From NCBI GenBank assembly GCA_023910675.1, contig JAAVWC010000001.1, positions 434,001 to 498,000 of the forward strand: 64,000 nt of DNA. The letters are read 5' to 3'. Of the stretch, positions 7,870 through 15,315 are shown piece after piece (positions within the stretch are counted from its first letter, which is position 1; every line of letters begins with the position of its first letter). Source of the stretch: Gemmatimonas sp. GTDB lineage: Bacteria; Gemmatimonadota; Gemmatimonadetes; Gemmatimonadales; Gemmatimonadaceae. The position numbers were made by a program, and so were the translations under genes. A model generated the notes under the pieces. The model had not been told where the DNA came from, did not search any database, and saw nothing but the letters and a program-made list of their open reading frames with translations.

Positions 7870-8253
7870 ATGCAGTCAGCTACCAACACACCAGCCGACG
7901 ACACCACCCGCGCCCAGGCCTTCTACGCCAGCGTCTTCGGCTGGACCTTCAACGCCTGGGGCCCGCCGGGCTTCTGGATGATCGACACCGGCTCGCGCGA
8001 ACCCGGCGCCCCGATGGCCGCGCTCCAGCAGCGGCGCCCCCTCGTCGAAGGCGAACGGATGACCGGCTTCGAGTGCACCATCAGCACCCCCGACATCCGC
8101 GCCACCGAACGCGCCATCCTTGGCGCCGGCGGCACCATACTCATGCCCCGCACCACCATCCCTGGCGTCGGCCACCTCCTCTGGTTCCGCGACACCGAGG
8201 GCAATGTCGCCGGTGCGATGCAGTATGACACCGGAGCACGGGTGGAGGACTGA
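7870..8253 (+). CDS. VOC-family (glyoxalase-like) protein
   Basis: 127 residues of vicinal-oxygen-chelate fold: PADDTTRAQAFYASVFGWTF at the N-terminus, the second beta-alpha-beta module with ATERAILGAGGTILMPRT, and the closing GHLLWFRDTEGNVAGAMQY. VOC proteins bind a divalent metal and act as small-molecule lyases, dioxygenases or drug-binding resistance proteins. The substrate here is unknown. It is followed 59 bases later by the chimeric reductase gene on the same strand. Confidence 0.8.
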   Translation: MQSATNTPADDTTRAQAFYASVFGWTFNAWGPPGFWMIDTGSREPGAPMAALQQRRPLVEGERMTGFECTISTPDIRATERAILGAGGTILMPRTTIPGVGHLLWFRDTEGNVAGAMQYDTGARVED

Positions 8254-8312
8254 GGGCTTATGGGGCCATCCGACGTCCAAGCCGCACCCCTCACCCGCCA
8301 GGAGCCCCCCGC

Positions 8313-9122
8313 ATGGCCCGCCTCGTCATCGGCCTGAACCAGTCCCTCGACGGCTATGTGGACCACACCGCCTTCGGCCCCAGCCCCGTGCTCTCCCGCC
8401 ACGTCATCGAGGAAGCACGCGAGCAGGCCGGTAGCAGCTACGGACGCCGCATGTACGAGATCATGCGCTCCTGGGACGTCGCGCAGCCTGAATGGTCCGA
8501 CGACGCACGCGCCTGCGCCAACGCCTGGCGCCGCCTGCCAAAGTGGGTGGTATCGCGCACCGCACCATCACTCGGCCCGCACGCCACGCTCGTCGGTACC
8601 GACCTCGCCGCAGCGATTCAGTCGATCAAGGACCGCGTCGACGGCGAGATGAGTGTGGCGGCACCGGCATCGGTGAACGTTCCCGACGATCCGGTCGCAC
8701 GCACCTGCGTGTGCCCCGCCAGTCAGTCGCTCTATCGGACGGAAGCGGCGAGTGTCACACGCGACCACCTCGGCGACGCCTTCCGCGGCGCAAGGCGCGA
8801 CTGTGCCCTGTGTCCGCTGCGCGCGCAGTGCCTGCGCACACCCGCCACGATGCCCGTGCGCTACGTCGCCTTCTTCCACGATCACGTCGGACGCCGCCGT
8901 AACTACTCGGCGCTGATGCGAGAGCGGATCGACAGCGCCGCCGGTCGCGCGCAGTATGCCCAGCGGTTCGCGACCGTGGAGCCCGTGTTCGCCGATCTGC
9001 GCGCCAATCAGCGCCTGGATCAGTTCACGCTGCGCGGGCGCGTGAAGGTTGACACGCAATGGAAGCTGAACTGCCTCGTACACAACAGTGAGAAGCCCGC
9101 GACAAGCGGATATGCGGCTTGA
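8313..9122 (+). pseudogene. Chimeric ORF: RibD-C reductase N-terminus fused to IS1182 transposase C-terminus
   Basis: Residues 1 to about 115 read as a dihydrofolate-reductase-like RibD C-terminal domain (MARLVIGLNQSLDGYVDHTA, then SSYGRRMYEIMRSWD and WVVSRTAP), ending before the C-terminal strands. From about residue 125 the frame is a typical IS1182 transposase tail: CVCPASQSLYRT, RDCALCPLRAQCLR, AFFHDHVGRRRNYS and FATVEPVFADLRANQRLD, ending in VKVDTQWKLNCLVHN. The fusion is in frame, so the 269-residue ORF is continuous, but neither half is complete. Both parents are probably inactive. Confidence 0.75.
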
Positions 9123-9165
9123 CGCTGCGCTCCGTCGCGCTCACCCCGTGCCGAAAGTCCACAAA

Positions 9166-10098
9166 TCATTTGGCGGTAACCTGTTCCCACACCCACATCG
9201 CCCCGTTTTTCGTCACCACCTTTTTCAGCTTATTCTGCTCAAAGAGCGCGTCCAACACCCTTTCCGCCTCCGCTCTGGGCTTGCCTGACAGCACCGAAAA
9301 CTCCTTCGCCGTTAGGGTTGGATAGTGCGCGAAGAGGGCCTCAGGCGCAGTTTCAAATGCATTTTTGGTTGTTTCGGGGGCCAACGTCAGCAGCTTTTGC
9401 TCAAACTGTGCGTAAGGCGGTGCGCCGTATTGCGTCAGGCGATTGCCAGATGTATCAGAAAAGAACAGCGTCGGAAAGCCGCGCACACCGAGGCTGCGAG
9501 ACAACGTCAGGTCATCTTGGAAAGCGCGTTGGGCTGCGCCCTCGAAGTCGGTTTTTAGGCGAACAGCATCCAGCCCGACCTGTGTGGCAGCGGCTGCGAG
9601 GTACTCCCACTTCGTGATGTTCCTTTTTTCCAAAAACACCATCTCGCGAATGCGGCGGAGGAATTTTCGGGCCAATTTCTCATCCTGCATCTGCGCTGCT
9701 TTGAACGCGATACTCGGCGGGTAGGAGGACGACAGTGGGTCTTCGAGCCACACATCGCCGTCAATCGGCATATCGTAGTGGTGACTCACCTCGTCCCAGT
9801 GGCCCGCCACATCGGAGGGTTTGGAGATGCCGCCGCTGTTGTAACTCCAGTCAGGCAGCAGGCCGCCCATGCGGTATTCGATGTCGAACTGATCGCCGTA
9901 CTCCAGTTCCAAGCGGCGCAACTGTGGTTCGATGCCCCAGCACGAGGAGCAAATCGGGTCGGTGAAGTACAGAATGCGAATCGGCGTATTCTGCGCTGCT
10001 ATGTTCTTCAGGCTGGTGGGGCGGGCCGTGTCGGGCATTTCACAAAGACTCGTCCGAACATCGCAGAGGAGCGGATTGGAAGTGTCGGCAGTATTCAT
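9166..10098 (-). CDS. DsbA-family (FrnE-like) thioredoxin-fold protein
   Basis: 310 residues from the ATG at 10096-10098. The thioredoxin-type active site is CSSC in YFTDPICSSCWGIEPQL. The DsbA helical insertion follows, with SYPPSIAFKAAQMQDEKLAR and the cis-Pro loop GVRGFPTLFF. About 100 extra C-terminal residues contain a winged-helix-like end (TLTAKEFSVLSGKPRAEAER). No signal peptide, so probably cytoplasmic like FrnE-type 2-hydroxychromene isomerase relatives. Base composition is clearly lower in GC than its neighbours, with many AAA and TTT codons, suggesting recent acquisition, possibly from Bacteroidota. It is divergent from an HxlR regulator 146 bases away. Confidence 0.82.
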   Translation of the reverse strand: MNTADTSNPLLCDVRTSLCEMPDTARPTSLKNIAAQNTPIRILYFTDPICSSCWGIEPQLRRLELEYGDQFDIEYRMGGLLPDWSYNSGGISKPSDVAGHWDEVSHHYDMPIDGDVWLEDPLSSSYPPSIAFKAAQMQDEKLARKFLRRIREMVFLEKRNITKWEYLAAAATQVGLDAVRLKTDFEGAAQRAFQDDLTLSRSLGVRGFPTLFFSDTSGNRLTQYGAPPYAQFEQKLLTLAPETTKNAFETAPEALFAHYPTLTAKEFSVLSGKPRAEAERVLDALFEQNKLKKVVTKNGAMWVWEQVTAK

Positions 10099-10244
10099 GT
10101 CGCGGATTTTTTTTCTCCGTTGCCGTGCGTCAGGAGCAGCAGCAGCGGGAGCGTGAGGTGAAGGTGGAACTTCATCGGTGACTTCGATTTGACTATACGC
10201 AAAGGTCTGGGGAACCCTAGGCTTACACAATCAGTCAGAAAAAC

Positions 10245-10553
10245 ATGACTACCGAATCGGAGAAGCTCATTGCAGAGCAGTGTCCAGCAGAGGGTTTGCT
10301 GCGCCAACTATCCGGGAAGTGGAAACCTCAGATTTTCCGCTTGGCCCTCGAAGGGCCATTGCGATTCAACGCCTTACTGCGGCAGTTGCCGGGTGCCAAC
10401 AAGCAGTCTGTGGCCGTTGCGTTGAAAGAAATGGAAGAGGCCGGGCTGCTCACCAAAACCGTTGTGCGGGAAAAACCGCTGCACATCGAACACAGCCTTT
10501 CGGAACGCGGACAGGCGATGACGGGCGTGTTCAGAACCTTGGAGGGGCTGTAA
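10245..10553 (+). CDS. HxlR-family transcriptional regulator
   Basis: 102 residues with the HxlR winged helix: LLRQLSGKWKPQIFRLALEG, RFNALLRQLPGANKQSVAVAL and EMEEAGLLTKTVVREKP. The pattern is C(P)...GKWK...L..GP.RF..L...+. The conserved Cys near the N-terminus (EQCPAEG) can act as a redox or electrophile sensor in this family. It is transcribed away from the DsbA-like gene and shares its lower GC. The shared intergenic region (10099-10244) most likely contains the operator, making the neighbour a plausible target. Confidence 0.85.
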   Translation: MTTESEKLIAEQCPAEGLLRQLSGKWKPQIFRLALEGPLRFNALLRQLPGANKQSVAVALKEMEEAGLLTKTVVREKPLHIEHSLSERGQAMTGVFRTLEGL

Positions 10554-10562
10554 AGGGTTGAG

Positions 10563-10660
10563 TCAGGATTTCACAAGCACCTGTTTTCCAGCGCTATGCA
10601 ATAGCGCATCGAGACTCCCCGACTCCTGCTCCGAGCCAAGCACGATGGCGATGCCGATGT
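10563..10660 (-). pseudogene. 3' fragment of a gene cut by the IS3 element
   Basis: On the minus strand a frame runs out of the IS3 left end and stops with TGA at 10563-10565, reading IGIAIVLGSEQESGSLDALL, then HSAGKQVLVKS. It is probably the tail of a gene whose beginning lies on the other side of the IS, where a signal-peptide-like start is seen at 11951-12028. The family is not recognisable from about 31 residues. Confidence 0.4.
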
Positions 10661-10754
10661 GGTCTGCACCCCAGATCCTGATCCAGCGGAACTCACAAAA
10701 TGGCGGTACGATAGACGCTGGCCATGAGCCCCCGGACGGGGCGGAGGACAGCAC

Positions 10755-11021
10755 ATGCGGACCAGCAAGTACAGCCCAGAGCAGATCGCCCAGGCGCTGC
10801 GGCAGGCCGAGAGCGGCACGCCCATCGTGGAGATCCGCCGCAAGTTGCAGGTGACGGAGCAGACGTTCTATCGCTGGAAGAAGAAGTTCGGGGAGCTCGG
10901 GACGCCGGAGATTCGCGAGCTCCGTCAGCTCCGTGAAGAAAACCGAAAGCTCAAGCAGCTCGTCGCCGACTTGAGCCTCGACAAGACCATCCTGCAGGAT
11001 ACCCTGCGAAGAACATGGTGA
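10755..11021 (+). CDS. IS3-family transposase OrfA
   Basis: 88 residues: a helix-turn-helix (YSPEQIAQALRQAESGTPIV, then RKLQVTEQTFYRWKKKFG) followed by a leucine-zipper-like coil (RELRQLREENRKLKQLVADL). OrfA binds the IS ends and limits transposition. It overlaps orfB by 7 bases in the -1 phase, as needed for the OrfAB fusion made by programmed frameshifting. Complete. Confidence 0.9.
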   Translation: MRTSKYSPEQIAQALRQAESGTPIVEIRRKLQVTEQTFYRWKKKFGELGTPEIRELRQLREENRKLKQLVADLSLDKTILQDTLRRTW

Positions 11022-11866
11022 GCCCAGCGCAGCGGCGGACGTGGGTGCGCTGGGTGCAGGACGCGTATGCGGTCTCCGAGCGCACCGCATGTGACGCGGG
11101 CGGCGTCGCCCGTTCGAGCGTGCGGTACGCAAGCGTGGCGGCGCCGCAAGAGCCGCTACGGCAGCGCCTGCAGGAGCTGGCACAAACGCGCGTGGCCTAC
11201 GGCTATCGGCGCCTCCACGTGCTCCTCTGTCGCGAAGGGTGGCCCGTGAATCACAAGCGCATCCAGCGCCTGTATCGCGACGAGGGGCTCACCCAGCAGC
11301 GAACGCGGCCGAAGCGTTGGCGCAGCGCGGTGCCGCGCGTGGTTCGTCAGCTCCCCGGCGCGGCCAATGAGCGCTGGGCGATGGACTTCATCCACGATCA
11401 GCTCGCCGATGGCACGGCGTTCCGCGTGCTGAGCATCGTCGATCTCTACACGCGCGAGTGCGTTGGCCTGGTGCCGGCCGTGCGCCTCCGAGCCGATGAT
11501 GTGATCGCGGCCCTCAACCGGCTGCGCGACGAGCGCGGTATTCCCGCGGTCATTCAATGCGACAACGGCACCGAGTTCACGTCGGTCGCGCTCGATCACT
11601 TGTGCTACTGGAATCAGGTGCGCCTAGACTTCAGCCGTCCCGGCAAACCGACCGACAACGCCGCCATCGAGAGCTTCCACAACCGCTTCCGACGTGAGTG
11701 CCTCACCCAGCATTACTTCATCGATGTTACCGACGCCCAAGAGACCATTGCGCAGTACCGGTCGGAGTACAACAACGACCGGCCCCACAGCAGCTTAGGC
11801 AACGTGCCACCGGCCCACTTCCGGGCGACCGTGGCGATCACCGCCAGCGTCTCCACTACCGCATAA
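11015..11866 (+). CDS. IS3-family transposase OrfB (DDE catalytic part)
   Basis: 283 residues with an rve-type DDE core: first Asp in RWAMDFIHDQLADG, second in VIQCDNGTEF, Glu in NAAIESFHNRFRRECL. The HTH_21 region precedes it (RVAYGYRRLHVLLCREGW). The length matches the IS407/IS51 group. With OrfA it forms an apparently intact transposase. Confidence 0.92.
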   Translation: MVSPAQRRTWVRWVQDAYAVSERTACDAGGVARSSVRYASVAAPQEPLRQRLQELAQTRVAYGYRRLHVLLCREGWPVNHKRIQRLYRDEGLTQQRTRPKRWRSAVPRVVRQLPGAANERWAMDFIHDQLADGTAFRVLSIVDLYTRECVGLVPAVRLRADDVIAALNRLRDERGIPAVIQCDNGTEFTSVALDHLCYWNQVRLDFSRPGKPTDNAAIESFHNRFRRECLTQHYFIDVTDAQETIAQYRSEYNNDRPHSSLGNVPPAHFRATVAITASVSTTA

Positions 11867-11950
11867 AGTGAGTCGGGCTGGACCAGGTTTGGGGGGCAGA
11901 CCAATTAACCATTGGCTAACAGCAGCGCTGGATCAGCAATTGGGGTCACG

Positions 11951-12028
11951 TCATGGGAGGGTAGCCGTGGGAAGGCCGATAGCAATCGCACTAAACGCGA
12001 TCGCGACGAAGCGCTTGATGTATGCCAT
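11951..12028 (-). pseudogene. Signal-peptide-like start of a disrupted gene
   Basis: On the minus strand MAYIKRFVAIAFSAIAIGLP, followed by TATLP and TGA, looks like the start of an exported protein that is cut short. Between the IS3 right end and the IS256 left end (11903-12129) nothing else is recognisable. It could be the beginning of the gene whose tail lies at 10563-10660. Weak evidence. Confidence 0.3.
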
Positions 12029-12129
12029 CGCTCAAGCGTCCGTGCAGTTTCGGCAGCGCCAGTGGCAAGGACCGGCAAGATTGCACGGATTACCGCACGT
12101 GTAGCTACCATCTTCGGGTCTGTCCCCCG

Positions 12130-13506
12130 TCTAGTTGAAAGTTGGGTGGTGCCTCCATACTGAAGCGTTGATCCCTGCCAGGATTCGCGCCGCAACAGGA
12201 GACCCCCCCATGCCAAGAGTACGAACGAAGTCGCCCGTCCACCAGTCGCCGACCCCCACCCCCAGCGCGGCGCCGGCGCCCGTGGAGGCGAACAGCCTGG
12301 CGGTCGCCATGATCCAAGCGCTGATCCCGCTGGGCCTGCAGGCGGTGGAAGACGCCTTGCCGCAGGAAGTCCTGGCGCTCGCGGGGCCGCGCTCCGCGCA
12401 CGCCGATGGGCGCCCGGCCATTGCCCGCTGGGGCGCGCAAGCCGGCTCCGTGTTTCTCGCCGATCAGAAAGTGCCGATCCGGGTCCCGCGCGTGCGCCAC
12501 CGGGCCACGAACACGGAGGTGCCGTTGGCCACCTATGCGCACTTGCAGACACCGCGCGGCCAGGATGTCGGCCTGTTCCGGCGGGTGCTCGGGGGGCTCT
12601 CCTGTCGCGACTACGAAGCGGCGGCGGAAGCGGTGCCGGAGGCGTTCGGCCTGACCAAGTCCAGCGTCTCGCGACGGTTCGTGCGCGCGAGCGCGAAGGC
12701 GTTGCAGACGCTGCACGAGCGGCGGCATGATGATCACGACTGGCTGGTGCTCCTGCTCGACGGCCAATCCTTCGCCGACGATCAGGTGGTCATCGCGCTC
12801 GGTGTGACGACGACGGGGGAGAAGCGCATCCTCGGCCTCGTGCAGACCGCGACCGAGAACAAGCGGGTGTGCGCCGCCTTTCTGCGCGAGCTGGTCGAGC
12901 GCGGCTTCCAGACGCCGGCCGGGCTACTGGTGGTGCTGGACGGGGCCAAGGGCCTGAGCGCGGCCGTGCGGGAGGTGTTCGGCGAGCAGGTGCCGATCCA
13001 GCGCTGCCAGTGGCACAAGCGCGAGAATGTGCTGAGCTACCTGCCCAAGACCCAGCACGCGCTCTGGCGTCGCAAGTTGCAGGCGGCGTATGCCAAGTCC
13101 ACCTTCGCCGAGGCCCAGCGCGCCTTGCGGCTGCTCGTCAAGGCACTCGCGCCGCACAACGCCTCCGCGGCCCGAAGTCTTGAGGAGGGCCTTGATGAAA
13201 CGCTCACCCTCCATCGCTTGGATGTCTTCGCGAAACTCGGCCTCAGCTTCAAGACCACGAACCTGATCGAGCGTGTCATGGCCCGTGTCGAAGCGAAGAC
13301 CCATCGCATCACGCGCTGGCGGACGAGTGACCAGAAGCAGCGCTGGTGTGCGGCGACGCGGCTGGAGATCGAGAAGCAGTTCCGCAAAGTGAAAGGCCAC
13401 CAACACCTCGGCTTGCTCCAGGCCGCGCTGCGTGGCAAACTCTCCTCACCCATCGCTGCCGCCTGAGCAGCATCCTTGAGGCTCCCATCCGAGTTTCAAC
13501 TAGCCT
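12130..13506 (+). mobile_element. IS256-family insertion sequence
   Basis: About 1.38 kb carrying one mutator-type transposase. Imperfect inverted ends: CTAGTTGAAAGTTGGG at the left, and CTAGTTGAAACTCGGATGGG as the reverse complement of the right end. The right end abuts a truncated copy of higB, so the insertion or a later deletion removed the rest of that cassette. Confidence 0.85.
12210..13466 (+). CDS. IS256-family (mutator) transposase
   Basis: 418 residues from the ATG preceded by AGGAG. Catalytic DDE residues sit in WLVLLLDGQSF, GLLVVLDGAKGL and FKTTNLIERVMARVE. The C/H-rich insertion common to the family is visible as PIQRCQWHKRENVLSYLP. It catalyses copy-out transposition of its element. 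The frame is complete, with no sign of decay. Confidence 0.92.
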   Translation: MPRVRTKSPVHQSPTPTPSAAPAPVEANSLAVAMIQALIPLGLQAVEDALPQEVLALAGPRSAHADGRPAIARWGAQAGSVFLADQKVPIRVPRVRHRATNTEVPLATYAHLQTPRGQDVGLFRRVLGGLSCRDYEAAAEAVPEAFGLTKSSVSRRFVRASAKALQTLHERRHDDHDWLVLLLDGQSFADDQVVIALGVTTTGEKRILGLVQTATENKRVCAAFLRELVERGFQTPAGLLVVLDGAKGLSAAVREVFGEQVPIQRCQWHKRENVLSYLPKTQHALWRRKLQAAYAKSTFAEAQRALRLLVKALAPHNASAARSLEEGLDETLTLHRLDVFAKLGLSFKTTNLIERVMARVEAKTHRITRWRTSDQKQRWCAATRLEIEKQFRKVKGHQHLGLLQAALRGKLSSPIAAA

Positions 13507-13518
13507 CGGGACAATCCC

Positions 13519-13660
13519 CACGGAGTTCCTCGAGGGCAAGTGCCGTGTCGAGGAGCAGGAGCTTACGACGCATGACGCCGTGGAGCGTTGACGGAAAACG
13601 CCGAACCCGCTCGCGATTGAAGAGCCGCTCCGTATCGCGGTCGGCAAAGCTGGCGATCAT
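13519..13660 (-). pseudogene. higB: Truncated duplicate of higB
   Basis: The interval 13519-13722 is nearly identical to 14250-14453 and encodes the first 47 codons of HigB (MIASFADRDTERLFNRERVR onward). It then runs into the IS256 right flank. The duplicated stretch includes the cassette's leader and the core next to attC. An entire higBA cassette therefore seems to have been duplicated and the left copy destroyed by the IS256 event. Confidence 0.75.
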
Positions 13661-13715
13661 GAACCAATAATAACGCTCACCGTTATTACCGTCAAGTCAC
13701 CCGAGAATTGCGACC

Positions 13716-13805
13716 AGTTAACGCGGGCTTCTGCAGCGGGCGATCAAATCAAAAGCGAGCGAAGCGAGCCACCGCATCGCCCGTCTGCAGCAAGCATCGT
13801 TAACT
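13716..13805 (-). repeat. attC site 5 (higBA cassette)
   Basis: Cores AGTTAAC (13716-13722) and GTTAACT (13799-13805) are perfect complements. The arms CTTCTGCAGCGGGCGATC and GCCCGTCTGCAGCAAGC with the central CAAATCAAAAGCG are the same short-type attC found at sites 1, 3, 7 and 12. The higA stop codon lies in the right core. Confidence 0.85.
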
Positions 13806-14102
13806 GGCGGCCGCGTAGACGGCGACCTCGACACCGAGACGCAGGCCTAACCGGTCGCTTTCGACCTCAAGGTCATAGCGCGTCTGCAGGTTTAACCAGA
13901 ACTGCGCCGAGGTGCCGAAGTATCGACCGAGTCGCAGCGCCGTGTCGGCGGTGATACCACGCTTACCGTGCACGATCTCATTGATACGGCGCGGCGGCAC
14001 GGACAGGTCGTGGGCCAGTCGGTACTGGGAGAGCGCCAACGGCTCAAGGAACTCCGCCAGCAGGATCTCGCCGGGATGAATGGGCGCGAGTTTGGTTGCC
14101 AT
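13800..14102 (-). CDS. higA: HigA-family antitoxin
   Basis: 100 residues with the XRE-type helix-turn-helix of HigA: PIHPGEILLAEFLEPLALSQ, RLAHDLSVPPRRINEIVHGK and RGITADTALRLGRYFGTSAQ, then FWLNLQTRYDLE. It neutralises HigB and represses the operon. It starts 7 bases after the higB stop. The toxin-first order is typical of higBA. Confidence 0.92.
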   Translation of the reverse strand: MATKLAPIHPGEILLAEFLEPLALSQYRLAHDLSVPPRRINEIVHGKRGITADTALRLGRYFGTSAQFWLNLQTRYDLEVESDRLGLRLGVEVAVYAAAS

Positions 14103-14109
14103 GATCCGC

Positions 14110-14391
14110 TCAGTGATAGTCTACGATTTCGACCGCGAACGCCGCGCCGTCCCGCCAGCGAAAACAGACGCGCCATGGCTGGTTGACGCGGATGCTGTGC
14201 TGGCCCGCCCGATCGCCACGCAACTTCTCCAGCCGATTCCCTGGCGGCACACGGAGTTCCTCGAGGGCAAGTGCCGCGTCGAGGAGCAGGAGCTTACGAC
14301 GCATGACGCCGTGGAGCGTTGACGGAAAACGCCGAACCCGCTCGCGATTGAAGAGCCGCTCCGTATCGCGGTCGGCAAAGCTGGCGATCAT
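14110..14391 (-). CDS. higB: HigB-family (RelE superfamily) toxin
   Basis: 93 residues: MIASFADRDTERLFNRERVR, LLLLDAALALEELRVPPGNR, LEKLRGDRAGQHSIRVNQPW and RVCFRW..EIVDYH. This is the killer-protein pattern of HigB ribosome-dependent RNases. The leader upstream of the start (CCGTTATTACCG with the inverted CGGTGAGCGTTATTA) contains short inverted repeats suited to HigA binding. Confidence 0.92.
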   Translation of the reverse strand: MIASFADRDTERLFNRERVRRFPSTLHGVMRRKLLLLDAALALEELRVPPGNRLEKLRGDRAGQHSIRVNQPWRVCFRWRDGAAFAVEIVDYH

Positions 14392-14446
14392 GAACCAATA
14401 ATAACGCTCACCGTTATTACCGTCAAGTCACCCGAGAATTGCGACC

Positions 14447-14565
14447 AGTTAACGCTGCGCTCTGCTGCAGCGACTCTCAACAAATAGCCGTGAACGCAGG
14501 CGCGCCAGCACCGCAGTTACACGGCGCACCGCATCGTCGCTGTCGGCAGCAGCGATCCGTTATGC
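14447..14565 (-). repeat. attC site 6 (BrnT/CopG cassette)
   Basis: Cores AGTTAAC (14447-14453) and GTTATGC (14559-14565). The left core is shared with the higBA cassette start. Inner arms GCTCTGCTGCAGCGAC and GTCGGCAGCAGCGATC, centre ACTCTCAACAAATAG. Length 119 bp, the longer attC class of this array. Confidence 0.78.
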
Positions 14566-14853
14566 GCTCGCGCGCCGTTCGGCCGCAATGCGCTCCGCCA
14601 AGTACACCTTGAGGAGCGACTGGTACGGGACATCACGCTGATTCGCCAACACCTTGAGCTCATCGAGGAGCCCTTGCGGGAGGCGCAGCGAGATCGTCGC
14701 GGTGGACGGCTTCAGATTCGGAAACGCCACGCGGGTCGCCTGCGGATACTCGAAATACTCGGACGTATCCGCCGTCGCCCAGAACGCCCGCTCCTCGTCT
14801 TCGGAGCGGAACGTCGGGATCGACTTACGGGGCTTCGTGCGGGGTTTTGGCAT
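14560..14853 (-). CDS. CopG-type (BrnA-like) antitoxin
   Basis: 97 residues: an acidic N-terminus (FRSEDEERAFWATADTSEYF) followed by a ribbon-helix-helix (PSTATISLRLPQGLLDELKV) and an Arg-rich tail. It matches the CopG antitoxin family that partners BrnT-like toxins. It overlaps the toxin gene by 29 bases, and its stop is inside attC 6. Intact, in contrast to the brnTA pair at 3.2-3.9 kb. Confidence 0.85.
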   Translation of the reverse strand: MPKPRTKPRKSIPTFRSEDEERAFWATADTSEYFEYPQATRVAFPNLKPSTATISLRLPQGLLDELKVLANQRDVPYQSLLKVYLAERIAAERRASA

Positions 14854-15145
14854 ACAGGGTTCGCTCCTTGCGACTCATCGGTCGGGCCGAAATCACGCGG
14901 ACCAGATCGCGACGTACGGTGAAGATCACCGCGAGTCGCCGATCCGCCGCCGTACGGCCCAGCACGAGGTAGCGCGGCTCTCGGGTGGAGTGCTTGGCAT
15001 CCTCGGCCAGCAGCACCGGCTCATGAAAAAAGACCTCCTCGGCTTCGTTCCGCGAGACCGCATGCCGAGCCCAGTTCTTCTCCGCATTCCCGCGATCCCA
15101 GTCAAAGCCGGCCAGTCGGGCCGCGAAGGCGGAAAAATCAGTCAC
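14825..15145 (-). CDS. brnT: BrnT-family ribonuclease toxin
   Basis: 106 residues from a GTG at 15143-15145. BrnT (DUF497) motifs: GFDWDRGNAEKNWARHAVSR, EEVFFHEPVLLAEDAKHSTR, RRLAVIFTVRRDLVRVISAR and MSRKERTLY. BrnT folds like RelE and cleaves RNA. It is the first gene of its cassette, and a palindrome sits 8 bases upstream. Confidence 0.88.
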   Translation of the reverse strand: MTDFSAFAARLAGFDWDRGNAEKNWARHAVSRNEAEEVFFHEPVLLAEDAKHSTREPRYLVLGRTAADRRLAVIFTVRRDLVRVISARPMSRKERTLYAKTPHEAP

Positions 15146-15152
15146 CCTGAAA

Positions 15153-15171
15153 GTATATGCTGATCATATAC
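15153..15171. promoter_or_regulatory. Inverted-repeat operator upstream of brnT
   Basis: GTATATG (15153-15159) and CATATAC (15165-15171) form a 7-bp inverted repeat around CTGAT, directly upstream of the toxin start. This is the expected position for antitoxin autorepression and is comparable with the palindrome at 3861-3882. Confidence 0.5.
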
Positions 15172-15217
15172 AGCACGCCAGTGGTTCCGCCGCGCGCGTC
15201 CATTCTTGCCTCGATGC

Positions 15218-15313
15218 GCATAACGCGGGCTTCTACTGCGGACACTCCAATAGAATGCGGTGCCGTAGGCACCGCTACGACAGCGTGACCGCCAGTAGCA
15301 AGCATCGTTAAGC
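15218..15313 (-). repeat. attC site 7 (hydrolase cassette)
   Basis: Cores GCATAAC (15218-15224) and GTTAAGC (15307-15313). Inner arms CTTCTACTGCGGACACTC and GCCAGTAGCAAGCATC, with a near-perfect central hairpin GCGGTGCC/GGCACCGC. Length 96 bp. Confidence 0.82.
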
Positions 15314-15315
15314 GA

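Larger units (their letters stand above)
10661..11902 (+). mobile_element. IS3-family (IS407-like) insertion sequence
   Basis: About 1.24 kb with two overlapping frames. Imperfect terminal inverted repeats are visible: GGTCTGCACCCC at the left and, as reverse complement, GGTCTGCCCCCC at the right, both followed by further matches (CTGGTCCAGC-like and GACTCA). No flanking direct repeat could be confirmed by eye. Confidence 0.85.
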
